Source: CAYQCE01 sp964415885 (GTDB taxonomy: Bacteria > Zixibacteria > MSB-5A5 > JAABVY01 > JAHJOQ01). Taken from it: a stretch of DNA of 64,000 nt. How positions within the stretch are numbered: position 1 is the first letter of the stretch; each line of letters begins with the position of its first letter. The notes beneath the pieces are model-generated. The model made no database searches. It was not told where the DNA came from and was given only the letters and a program-made list of their open reading frames with translations. Below, piece after piece: positions 1 to 8,467 of this stretch. The position numbers were made by a program, and so were the translations under genes. The stretch is taken from NCBI GenBank assembly GCA_964415885.1, contig CAYQCE010000005.1, positions 40,141 to 104,140 of the forward strand, read 5' to 3'.

Positions 1-1029
1 ATTCGGGATCATTTCGCAACCAACGGCATCGCAGATCTGCCATGAATCCATCTCGATCGTCTCAGCAGAAAAATTGTGCAGCTCGATCCACTCGGATTCG
101 AGTGGAGTTTCGGGATCAGGAAGAACTTCATTGATCACGATATGATAGGGCGGCAGCCCGAATGTCAGCGTAACCGTCATGTCATTGTCCGCGGGCTTCT
201 CATCCTCCTCAATCTGTGTGATAATGGTATGCGTTCCCCGATCGAAGATATGGTAAACCACAAGCGTCACAGAATCCTCCGGCTGGATTAGTGGGACTGT
301 ATACTCGAAGAATACCTCGTCATCAGCCAAAACCGAATCGCCATCTGTGTCCTCGCCCATCTCCAGAAGGACCTGTGGGTTGTATTTGACTCCGATGTTT
401 TTGACTGCCAGCTTCGCGACCAGCTCCCTCCGGTTCGAACCGTCGATCTCAAAGCTACCGCTCAACGCAAGGTCAAAATCGGCCGGTGTGACGGAGTTCT
501 TCCTCCCGGGTGTTGCGCCTGTCTCGGCGACAGACTCGATCCATTCGGCATCGTCGTCACTGTCACGGGGATTTCGCCTTTCCAATGAGGTGCCGTCGCT
601 CGGTGACGAGTCCCATCGCACAAAACTAACAGCAGAGCTATCCTCGTCGACAAGCTCGACCGTGTCGCCGCTGTTACGAAGAGCAATGTCGACTTCGAGC
701 AGCAGGTAGTCTTCCGCATCTGAGTCTCCCCAGACTCCGCTGCTGTCTCCGAAACGCTCTTCGAAACGCACTGCGTCTCTTGCGAGAACCGCGTACGCCT
801 CCGCGTCGAGGCTCGTATCGGGCAGCGGGCTGACGCGGTCACCATCGATGACATCGAAAAGCCCGAGTCTCGCTCTGCGGCCCGTTAAGTTGAACAGCTC
901 GATCCATTCAAGTGAGACATCCGAGCCGGGTTCGTTGACCATGACCTCGTTGATCAATACTCGGGCGGTCGCCCAGTGGGATGATACTCCCAATGTCAGT
1001 ATCGAAGCTGTGAGAATAGCTTTCCACAT
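1..1029 (-). CDS. Secreted lamin-tail-domain (LTD) repeat protein, partial (3' end outside window)
   Basis: The reading frame is open from an ATG at 1029 to the left edge with no stop, so the C-terminus is missing. Residues 1-23 form a signal peptide. The repeated pattern INEV...P......EWIEL(F/H)N appears near residue 25 and again near residue 290. It is the hallmark of the lamin tail domain, an Ig-like fold common in secreted bacterial proteins, often beside nucleases or adhesins. Between the two copies lies an acidic stretch with Asp-rich turns (GEDTDGDSV). The start lies 1 nt after the stop of the upstream barrel gene, so the two are surely cotranscribed. The role is unknown, possibly surface adhesion or display. 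Confidence 0.75.
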   Translation of the reverse strand, partial: MWKAILTASILTLGVSSHWATARVLINEVMVNEPGSDVSLEWIELFNLTGRRARLGLFDVIDGDRVSPLPDTSLDAEAYAVLARDAVRFEERFGDSSGVWGDSDAEDYLLLEVDIALRNSGDTVELVDEDSSAVSFVRWDSSPSDGTSLERRNPRDSDDDAEWIESVAETGATPGRKNSVTPADFDLALSGSFEIDGSNRRELVAKLAVKNIGVKYNPQVLLEMGEDTDGDSVLADDEVFFEYTVPLIQPEDSVTLVVYHIFDRGTHTIITQIEEDEKPADNDMTVTLTFGLPPYHIVINEVLPDPETPLESEWIELHNFSAETIEMDSWQICDAVGCEMIPN

Positions 1030-1030
1030 G

Positions 1031-2590
1031 TCAAATCCGAATCTTCGCCTCCAGTTTGAGCCGCATCCGATCGATCGAATCCTGCTCAGGCCCGAATCTC
1101 GTGCTCAGAAGCACAGAGAGGATAACGCCGGTTGATGGACGAATGGCCTGGGCAGTTGATACATATATGTAGTTATCACGAGACTCCTCCATATCCGGAT
1201 CATAATACCGCACTATGAGGTCGGAACGCAATCTTTCCGAGCCGAATCTCAATCTGCATTCACCGGTCAGATTGCGCTTGTCCGTTCCTCGCCGGTCGTC
1301 CCTCAGCGTATAACATGACACCGCGATAGTGCCATTGCGGGAGATCGGATTTGTGTACGATGCACGCACTTTCGATATGCCACCGGCTCCGCCTGACAGG
1401 CTGTCATCACCAGTGAGATACGCTATTCGGATCTCTCGCCGTGCGCCGAAAGAGTATTTCAACGTTTTCTTCATACGATACTTCTCATACTCTGCGGATC
1501 TCCAGAGATTCGATACGATTCTCAATTCGAGCCTCTTGAGTATCTTCAATTCGGTGCGCAGCCGCAAACCCGTTTCGCCGCTATATCTCGAACGGAAGTT
1601 CAGGCCAACTTCATCCAGATCGATTTCACGTGTATCGGAGTTTGCGCGAGCAGCCATGAACGGGTTATCGTAGTGCGATGAGTATCTCCAGATGGACAAC
1701 TCCTGCCTGCTGGGCGTATTTGTGAAGGTCAGCAGATAGGCCGGATCGCCATCCGGATCGAGAGCGGCGCTCAGATTAAATCTGCTTCGACCAAAACGCA
1801 ATTCCGATTCGAAGCCATATACGGTCGACTCCCAGTCCGCACCGGTAGATCGGTTGCTGATCTCTGTTGCTGCAGCCGAGACACGGAAGATGTGCTCGCC
1901 GGTTGTGTGTTCGACTTGCGCACCCAGCACACTGGATCGATGAGTCTCGTTGCGATCCGCCGATGCCGCGATTGAAGCAGACCACTTGTCACGCACCATA
2001 GAGGCGAACAGCCCGTTATAGCGACTTCGAGTTGGATATAGCGCGCTGCTTCTCGGTCTTTTGTCATCGAGAAATATCGGATGCCTTCCCAGAACCAGGC
2101 CGCTGCAGAACACGGGATCGATGCTTCCCAGTTGCAGAAAGTAGTTGTCAAAGGACCATCCGATCGCGCGATGTCGCGCCAATATCTCGCCGTCGGAGTC
2201 GCGCTCGAGGTCGGCTTCAAAACTCATACCCGACCGAAGGTCCATATCGGTGTCGTAGAGCTGGCGGTACGGCTTGTCCTCTCTCGCCCTGTGGTACATC
2301 CGGTAGTCGAAATCTATCGACTCGAAGATCGCTGGTGAGCGCAGATCGGCCATTCTCATATCCGGTGATTGGTTCAAAGTATCCGAGGCAATGTCGAGCG
2401 AATCAACGAAGAATTCGAGGAGACGATCATATTCATCGCCGTCGATCTGACGTGTTTCGAAGAGCCATTCGAGTTTCTCGAGGTTCTCGATGTCGAATGT
2501 CAAAAGGGACTGCGCCCTGCTTACGGCAGCAATCAAGACAAGCAGTAATGTTGCGAGTGCAAGCCCTTTTGCGATCGCAGACGATCCCAT
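1031..2590 (-). CDS. Putative outer-membrane beta-barrel protein (519 aa)
   Basis: The N-terminus has a clear signal peptide (about residues 1-27, ending SRAQ). A short helical acidic segment follows (about 30-75). The rest is made of alternating hydrophobic/polar strands rich in Arg, Tyr and Ser and ending in an amphipathic strand with terminal Ile, which suggests an outer-membrane barrel. A GLVLGR motif near residue 165 recalls barrel proteins annotated in FCB genomes as helix-hairpin-helix OM proteins, but I cannot confirm the family. It starts 15 nt after the sigma-54 regulator and is followed after 1 nt by the LTD protein, suggesting the two act together at the cell surface. Confidence 0.6.
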   Translation of the reverse strand: MGSSAIAKGLALATLLLVLIAAVSRAQSLLTFDIENLEKLEWLFETRQIDGDEYDRLLEFFVDSLDIASDTLNQSPDMRMADLRSPAIFESIDFDYRMYHRAREDKPYRQLYDTDMDLRSGMSFEADLERDSDGEILARHRAIGWSFDNYFLQLGSIDPVFCSGLVLGRHPIFLDDKRPRSSALYPTRSRYNGLFASMVRDKWSASIAASADRNETHRSSVLGAQVEHTTGEHIFRVSAAATEISNRSTGADWESTVYGFESELRFGRSRFNLSAALDPDGDPAYLLTFTNTPSRQELSIWRYSSHYDNPFMAARANSDTREIDLDEVGLNFRSRYSGETGLRLRTELKILKRLELRIVSNLWRSAEYEKYRMKKTLKYSFGARREIRIAYLTGDDSLSGGAGGISKVRASYTNPISRNGTIAVSCYTLRDDRRGTDKRNLTGECRLRFGSERLRSDLIVRYYDPDMEESRDNYIYVSTAQAIRPSTGVILSVLLSTRFGPEQDSIDRMRLKLEAKIRI

Positions 2591-2605
2591 TTGTGCGTTC
2601 CGAAA

Positions 2606-4102
2606 CTACTTTATGCTATATTGCTTTAACTTCCTGTATAGTGTCCTCTGTCCGATTCCGAGCATTTCGGCAGCCTTCCGCCGGTTGCCGTGAACCTTGG
2701 CGAGTGCCTGCTTTATCAGCAGACGTTCCATATCCGAGATAGTCGTGGTTTCGGCATCCGCCGGCGACATGCCTTCCTTGCCGATCTCCATCGACGGGTC
2801 AAGATCTGATTGTGCATTCCCGCCTATTATGTCCTCCTGGCTTGCCGCCTCAACCTGTTCGAGGATGATCTCCTTTAGGCCTGCAACCTCCTGAGCGAGC
2901 TTTAACAGTGCCTGATAGATGAGCTGTGAGTCTATTGAGTCGCGCAATCTTCCCGAGGCTACCGGAAGCTGACGACTGGTTCGGGACTGACGGTTGATAA
3001 AGTCGCTCACGTCGTCAGGGGTGATCTTGCCTCCGGTCGCTGTTGCGAGTGTGGCGTCGACAAAATTACGCAACTCACGGATATTACCGGGCCAGCTGTA
3101 CCTTAGAAGCATATCCGTCGCTCCCGGCTCGATCTCGATATCTTTCCCGGATCGCTGCTCGATGAAGTGCATGAAAATTGGCATGATATCTACGGGACGG
3201 TCCCGGAGGGGTGTGGCGTTTAAGCTGACCACCGATATTCGATAGAAGAGATCCTCACGGAACTCGCCTTCATCGGTCATCGATTTCAGATCCCGATTGG
3301 AGGCGGCGATCACTCGGACATCCACCGATATCTGTTCGCGGCCGCCTACGCGCATGAATGATCGTTGTTCGATAACTCGGAGCAGCCTTACCTGAACTTC
3401 GGGCTTGATCTCGCCGATCTCATCGAGGAAAATCGTGCCGCCGTTTGCCTGCTCGAAGAAGCCTTCTCGACGCGCTGCAGCTCCCGTGTAGGCCCCTTTC
3501 TCATGGCCGAACAGCTCACTTTCGAGCACACCCTCGGCTATGGCGCCGCAGTTGACCGGCACAAAGGGATTGGCCGCTCGGGAACTCAGGTTATGGACTG
3601 CCCGCGCGTACAGCTCTTTTCCCGTCCCGCTCTCACCGCCGATCAACACCGTGACATCCGATCTGGAAACCTGAGAGATCGTCCTCGCCGCCTGAAGAAG
3701 GGCCGGGGAGTGACCGTAGATATGCTCGCCCCTGAGCATGTCGATAAGCCGCTCGTTCTCTTTGATCTCTTCGTAGATAAGCTCTGCGCCGGAACCCTTG
3801 TCGAATATCCCGGTGAGGAATTTCCGTATGCTGTCGTTAAACCTGCCGTTCGCGGGAGAGTTAAAGACATAGACTTTGGAATCGAAATGCTGGCGAGTGA
3901 CCGTTCGCAGAAGTGGCACTATGTCTCCCGCGCAGCACTCGAGATCGAGTAGTATAAGACAGGGAGGCAGTTGACCCAGCGCCCCGATCAGTTCGGATGA
4001 GGCTATCGCCCTCAAGACAGTGACATCATCTTCGACCGCGAGAATCTCGAACTCGTCGGCAAAGGAGTCATCCTCTGTCAGGATGATGATTGACTCGGTC
4101 AT
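2606..4102 (-). CDS. Sigma-54-dependent Fis-family transcriptional activator
   Basis: This 498-aa protein has the NtrC-type order. The N-terminal domain (1-120) is receiver-like, with an Asp at LLDLE (D53), but degenerate enough that phosphorylation is uncertain. The AAA+ domain has Walker A GESGTGKE (156-163), the sigma-54 contact loop GAYTGA (203-208, a Y variant of GAFTGA) and Walker B GGTIFLDE (221-228). An arginine-rich linker follows, then a C-terminal Fis helix-turn-helix ending LYRKLKQY. It activates RNA polymerase holding sigma-54. Its ATG overlaps the rnr stop by 4 nt (ATGA), so it is translationally coupled to RNase R. The downstream barrel and LTD genes may be in the same transcript. 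No partner histidine kinase is in the window. Confidence 0.93.
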   Translation of the reverse strand: MTESIIILTEDDSFADEFEILAVEDDVTVLRAIASSELIGALGQLPPCLILLDLECCAGDIVPLLRTVTRQHFDSKVYVFNSPANGRFNDSIRKFLTGIFDKGSGAELIYEEIKENERLIDMLRGEHIYGHSPALLQAARTISQVSRSDVTVLIGGESGTGKELYARAVHNLSSRAANPFVPVNCGAIAEGVLESELFGHEKGAYTGAAARREGFFEQANGGTIFLDEIGEIKPEVQVRLLRVIEQRSFMRVGGREQISVDVRVIAASNRDLKSMTDEGEFREDLFYRISVVSLNATPLRDRPVDIMPIFMHFIEQRSGKDIEIEPGATDMLLRYSWPGNIRELRNFVDATLATATGGKITPDDVSDFINRQSRTSRQLPVASGRLRDSIDSQLIYQALLKLAQEVAGLKEIILEQVEAASQEDIIGGNAQSDLDPSMEIGKEGMSPADAETTTISDMERLLIKQALAKVHGNRRKAAEMLGIGQRTLYRKLKQYSIK

Positions 4103-6261
4103 CTCCTACGGCGTCTCTTACCCGATTTTTTCTGCTTCTTCCGTTTGGGTTTCTCTTCAACCAGTCTGAGATTGGTCTGATATCGATCCAGGTCCACGTT
4201 GATCACCTGCACGTGGATCTTGTCGCCGAGGGAATACGTGTTGGAGCTGTGCACCCCGAATACCTTTGTGCGGTTGTCGTCGATCTTGTAGTAGTCATCG
4301 CTCAATGTCGAAAGACGGACCACACCTTCAGCGGAGAGCTTCGACAGGCGGACGAAGAACCCGAACGACGCGATACCCGAGATCACGCCCTCGAAGACAT
4401 CGCCGACATGACGCGACAGGTATACCGCCTGCTTGATCTTGACTGTCTCACGTTCCGCCTCTTCTGCCAGCTTTTCTTTCTGGGAAGAATGTTCACCGAC
4501 ACTCTTGAGAAGCCGCTTGATATTAAGCGTGCGTTTGCCGGGATATCGTCCGTTTTTGATCTCTTTGAGAAGACGATGAACGAACAGGTCGGGGTATCTC
4601 CGGATCGGAGATGTGAAGTGCAGGTAGTTTTTGAATGCCAGGCCGAAGTGGCCGATGTTCTCCGGCTGATAAACGGCCTTTTTTAACGACCGCAGTAGAA
4701 ATTCACTCAGGACGTCCTCCTCCGGGGTCCCCTCGATCCGTTTAAGAAATCGTGAGAGTTGCAACGGTTTTGGCGGATCGGTGAACTTCAGATCATGTCC
4801 GAATCCTTTGGCAAACTCGCGGTAGTTCTTTAGCTTTTCAGTATCAGGGACATCGTGCACTCGGTACAGCGTTGGCAGCCCGAGACGGATGAAATGCTCT
4901 GCCACGGTCTGGTTGGCGAGGAGCATGAAATCCTCTACGAGCTTGTGCGCCTTCCTGCGGGCTCGAGGCTGCAAATCGACCACATCGCCCGACTTATCGA
5001 GTATAACTCGCGGCTCCGGGAGATCGAAATCGAGGCTGCCTTTGGCGAGTCTCTTCTCGCGCAAAATCGCGGCGAGTTGCCGCATTTTGTCGAGGGAATC
5101 AGTCAGCCCTTTCAGTTGCTTCGTTGGCTTACCCGTGTCGAAATATGCCTGGACTTCGTCATAGGAGAGCCTGCCTTTGGAGTGAATCACCGATGGCTCG
5201 ATCCGATATTTGGTCACTCGTCCGCTCTTGCTGATGTCCATGATGCATGAGAACGCGAGCCGGTCCTCATGCCCTTTCAGGCTGCATATCTCGTTCGAGA
5301 GAGCTTCGGGCAGCATCGGTAATACACGATCGACGAGATAGACCGATGTGGCTCGCTCTCGAGCTTCGATATCGATGATCGAACCCTCTTTGACATAGTG
5401 GGAGACATCTGCGATGTGCACCCCCAGTGTCCATCTGCCACCGTCGTGCTCCTGAATCGAGACCGCATCGTCGTAATCCTTGGCATCCGCGGGGTCGATA
5501 GTGAAGAGGATTTCGTCCCGGAGGTCAAGCCTTCCGGCAATAGTCTTCTCCGTGATATCGAGACTGAGATCACGCGCAGCGGCCTCCACTTTCTCCGGAA
5601 ACTCTGTCGGCAGACCGAAATCGTAGATGGCGGACATAATATCCACACCCGGCTCTTCCGGATGTCCGAGAACTTCGACAATCTCCCCCTCGGGGTTCAT
5701 CATCGGGTTCTTCCAGCCAGAGAGTGCCACGACTACTTTTTCACCTACTTCCGGCCTGATCTCTTTTGGTCGCTGAACATATATATCGCGCCCGATTGCA
5801 GTGTCATCGGGACGGACCGTTTCGAAATGTCTGCTCCGCTGGAATGTGCCGACTATGACATTGCGGTTCCGTTTTAGCACTTTAACTACCGCACCTTCGG
5901 GGCTCTTTCCACGACTGGATGGCTTGACACGGACTACTACGATGTCGCGGTCGAGAGCAGTGGAGGTGTCCTCCGGAGGGACATAGATCTCCTCGGAGCC
6001 ATCGTCCGGCTTAACAAATGCCGCCCCGCTCTTGATCGATTTGAATGATCCTGTCTTCAGACTCAACTTGTCCGGCTGGCCGAAACGGCCGCCCTTGATA
6101 CGGGCGATGGTGCCATCGTTGACGAGTTGTTTAACGAGCCTGCGGAAAGAGCGGTATTCTATTTCCGGGACATTCAGCCCCCGCGCGAGTTCGCGAACGC
6201 GGACGGGGCGATAGCTCTTTGCGGAGATATACTCGACAATTTCGTCTCGTGTTACTGGCAT
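4099..6261 (-). CDS. rnr: Ribonuclease R (3'-5' exoribonuclease)
   Basis: RNase R degrades structured RNA from the 3' end. The 720-aa order is typical: an N-terminal winged-helix segment, cold-shock/OB domains, an RNB catalytic domain and a C-terminal S1 domain. The RNB metal-binding Asp cluster is visible as FTIDPADAKDYDDAV (about residue 255). The family motif TSPIRRYPDLFVHR is near residue 553. The S1 domain (about 625-705) precedes a very basic Lys/Arg tail. It is the first gene of a four-gene minus-strand run and overlaps the sigma-54 regulator by 4 nt. The Shine-Dalgarno site is weak, but the ATG at 6261 fits the start of the conserved domain. Confidence 0.96.
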   Translation of the reverse strand: MPVTRDEIVEYISAKSYRPVRVRELARGLNVPEIEYRSFRRLVKQLVNDGTIARIKGGRFGQPDKLSLKTGSFKSIKSGAAFVKPDDGSEEIYVPPEDTSTALDRDIVVVRVKPSSRGKSPEGAVVKVLKRNRNVIVGTFQRSRHFETVRPDDTAIGRDIYVQRPKEIRPEVGEKVVVALSGWKNPMMNPEGEIVEVLGHPEEPGVDIMSAIYDFGLPTEFPEKVEAAARDLSLDITEKTIAGRLDLRDEILFTIDPADAKDYDDAVSIQEHDGGRWTLGVHIADVSHYVKEGSIIDIEARERATSVYLVDRVLPMLPEALSNEICSLKGHEDRLAFSCIMDISKSGRVTKYRIEPSVIHSKGRLSYDEVQAYFDTGKPTKQLKGLTDSLDKMRQLAAILREKRLAKGSLDFDLPEPRVILDKSGDVVDLQPRARRKAHKLVEDFMLLANQTVAEHFIRLGLPTLYRVHDVPDTEKLKNYREFAKGFGHDLKFTDPPKPLQLSRFLKRIEGTPEEDVLSEFLLRSLKKAVYQPENIGHFGLAFKNYLHFTSPIRRYPDLFVHRLLKEIKNGRYPGKRTLNIKRLLKSVGEHSSQKEKLAEEAERETVKIKQAVYLSRHVGDVFEGVISGIASFGFFVRLSKLSAEGVVRLSTLSDDYYKIDDNRTKVFGVHSSNTYSLGDKIHVQVINVDLDRYQTNLRLVEEKPKRKKQKKSGKRRRRR

Positions 6262-6344
6262 GCACGTAAGTAACTAATATGTATCGGGATATGTCAAGTG
6301 AAAATCAAAAATCGGGAATGCTGATGCCAAATTGGCAGGGTTGG

Positions 6345-7379
6345 CTACTCTCCGCGGCTCTTAATGAGGACTTTCGAATACTGGCTCAGATTCTGAAGCA
6401 CTGTACCGCAACCGCGCACCACGCATGTCAGCGGATCTTCAGCAGCGTTCACCGGCAGGTTTGTCTCGTGGCGGAGGCGTTTGTCGAGATTACGAAGTAG
6501 CGCGCCACCACCTGTGAGCACAATTCCTCGATCGAGGATATCGGATGCGAGCTCGGGCGGCGTTCGCTCAAGAGAAAGCTTAACCGCCTCGACGATATTG
6601 TCGATCGGCTCCGCGAGCGCCTCACGCACCTGCGCGGACGAGATCTTCATGTTCTTCGGTACTCCGGCGACGAGATCACGCCCCTTGATCTCCATCGAAT
6701 CCTCACGTTCCTGCGGGAAGGCGTTGCCGATCTTTATCTTTATCTGTTCGGCCGTGAGTTCGCCGATCAGGAGATTGTAGTTCTTCTTCAGATAGTTGAC
6801 GATCGCCTCGTTCATCTCGTCGCCCGCGATACGGATCGACGTGTTATTGACGATGCCGTTAAGGGCTATCACGGCGATCTCCGATGTTCCGCCGCCGATG
6901 TCGATCACCATGATACCAGAGGGCTGATCTACGGGCAGGCCGACGCCGATCGCAGCGGCCATCGGCTCCTGAATCAGGAATACCTCTCGCGCGCCTGCGT
7001 TCTCGGCAGAGTCGCGGACCGCGCGTTTCTCCACCTCAGTGATTCCGGACGGCACAGAGATCACGATTCGAGGCTTGAGAAGAAACCTGTGTCGAACCAC
7101 CTTCTTGATGAAGGATGAAAGCATCTTCTCGGTTATCTCGAAATCGGCGATGACACCGTCTTTGAGGGGCCGGATAGCCTTGATTTCACCCGGCGTTCGG
7201 CCGAGCATATACTTCGCCTCTTTGCCGATTGCCACTACCTTGCCGGACGAAATCTCGACCGCCACTACCGATGGCTCGTTAAGGACTATCCCCTTTGGGT
7301 GACCGCGGACAAAAACGAGTGTATTTGCGGTTCCGAGATCAATTCCAATGTCGTTCGAGAAGAGGTTTAAGATCGACAT
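6345..7379 (-). CDS. mreB: Rod shape-determining protein MreB
   Basis: This actin-like filament protein guides lateral cell-wall synthesis, so the cell is probably rod-shaped. The 344-aa length is normal. The actin-fold motifs are present: phosphate 1 (GIDLGTANT, about 12-20), phosphate 2 (VIDIGGGTSEIAVI, about 160) and an adenosine-binding region (VLTGGGALLRNL, about 290). An internal amphipathic N-terminal stretch (MSILNLFSND) probably gives membrane contact. The mreC, mreD and mrdA genes that usually follow are absent; the next gene is rnr, 83 nt away. A good sigma-70-like promoter lies just upstream. Confidence 0.97.
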   Translation of the reverse strand: MSILNLFSNDIGIDLGTANTLVFVRGHPKGIVLNEPSVVAVEISSGKVVAIGKEAKYMLGRTPGEIKAIRPLKDGVIADFEITEKMLSSFIKKVVRHRFLLKPRIVISVPSGITEVEKRAVRDSAENAGAREVFLIQEPMAAAIGVGLPVDQPSGIMVIDIGGGTSEIAVIALNGIVNNTSIRIAGDEMNEAIVNYLKKNYNLLIGELTAEQIKIKIGNAFPQEREDSMEIKGRDLVAGVPKNMKISSAQVREALAEPIDNIVEAVKLSLERTPPELASDILDRGIVLTGGGALLRNLDKRLRHETNLPVNAAEDPLTCVVRGCGTVLQNLSQYSKVLIKSRGE

Positions 7380-7408
7380 ACACGTTCGCTTTCCCTTGCT
7401 TGCAGTCG

Positions 7409-7437
7409 ATGATATCCGTGTACAACGTCCAATTCAA
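7409..7437 (-). promoter_or_regulatory. Predicted sigma-70-type promoter of mreB
   Basis: Reading the minus strand, TTGAAT is followed after 17 nt by TATCAT, about 30 nt before the mreB ATG. Spacing is ideal and both hexamers are close to consensus. There is no experimental support. Confidence 0.45.
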
Positions 7438-7453
7438 CAAAAATTTGCCTGGA

Positions 7454-8374
7454 TCAGCCAAAATAAAGGTACCGCTTCCACAGATTAACGAAATCGCTCC
7501 AGTCCTCGCTCCGTTTCTTGTCGTAATTATCGAACACATTCAGGCCGCTGTCGATCTTGTCGATCTGATGCAGGACCCATGCCTCCCTGATCTGAGGAAG
7601 TACCGGTGAACCGAACTCGAGTTCTCCGTGGTGCGAGGCGATGAGGTGTCTGAGTTTCAGCTCATAGCTTTCCGGGAAGTCGGGGATCCTGGCGACAAGC
7701 TCTCTGACAATCTGATCGCCCAGCGTTATGTGCCCCACGAGCCGACCCTCGTCGGTATAATCGAGTCTTACTCCCCTCTCAAGTTCACGAACTTTGCCTA
7801 TGTCGTGGAAGAGCGCCCCGCAGATCAGCATATCCCTATTCAGTTTGGGGTAATGCTTGCAGACCAGATCGCCGAGGGTCGCCATCGAGATCGAATGTTC
7901 GGCCAGTCCGCCGATGTAGTCGTGGTGAAACCGTTTACCGGCCGGAGAATTGATATAGCTCTCGAACAGATCGACGTCGGCTCTGAAGAGTCGCAGGAGT
8001 TCGAGAAGGAACTCGTCTTCGACAGTCGCGGCGATCGAATCGAAATCATCCCGGAGTCGATCGGTTCCGCCCTCGACAACCGGGAGCAGGTCGGCAAGCT
8101 GGTACTCGTCGTCCTTTGCCGGCCTGATTCTCATCACTCGCAGTTGCGGCCTGTTGCGGTAAGTCCCGATCTGTCCCCGTACCTTGACCACGTCCGCGCC
8201 GCTGATCTCTGCGAGAGCATTTCCGGCCTCTTCCCACAGGACGGCATCGATTTGCCCGGATGCATCCTGCAGGGTCACCTTCAGCATTTCACCGCCGTCG
8301 TATTGCTTCAATTCGTGACCGGCGAGCACGAAGAAGTCGGTTACTGTATCCCCCAGAACGAAATCTTTGATCAT
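7454..8374 (-). CDS. YhaM-family 3'-5' exoribonuclease (OB fold + HD domain)
   Basis: The N-terminal 110 residues form an OB-fold nucleic-acid-binding domain (motif GQIDAVLWEEAG). The rest is an HD phosphohydrolase domain with the metal ligands visible as H in GGLAEHSISM, ALFHDIGKV, and a later HH in LIASHHGELEFGSP. This order matches YhaM/Cbf1 exoribonucleases, which trim RNA or single-stranded DNA with Mn2+. The start chosen is the ATG at 8374, 48 nt inside the longest frame, because GGAGG sits 6 nt before it. It is divergent from lptF and gives 306 aa, the usual family length. Confidence 0.85.
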   Translation of the reverse strand: MIKDFVLGDTVTDFFVLAGHELKQYDGGEMLKVTLQDASGQIDAVLWEEAGNALAEISGADVVKVRGQIGTYRNRPQLRVMRIRPAKDDEYQLADLLPVVEGGTDRLRDDFDSIAATVEDEFLLELLRLFRADVDLFESYINSPAGKRFHHDYIGGLAEHSISMATLGDLVCKHYPKLNRDMLICGALFHDIGKVRELERGVRLDYTDEGRLVGHITLGDQIVRELVARIPDFPESYELKLRHLIASHHGELEFGSPVLPQIREAWVLHQIDKIDSGLNVFDNYDKKRSEDWSDFVNLWKRYLYFG

Positions 8375-8467
8375 GTTTGGCCTCCGGGGGTACAAGGTAA
8401 TGCCGGTACAATTCGGTGGCAAGGAAAATGCTTGTCTAAGCTTTTGAACTTATTTAGCTTGGCCGAA

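Noticed and set aside
2032..2742. Plus-strand 236-aa frame
   Set aside because: Arg/Cys/Ser-rich composition typical of an antisense shadow; it lies opposite the barrel protein and the sigma-54 regulator.
7628..8467. A 280-residue N-terminal extension of LptF
   Set aside because: It is antisense to the YhaM-family nuclease, which has a clear domain structure; LptF's conserved start is at 8468.
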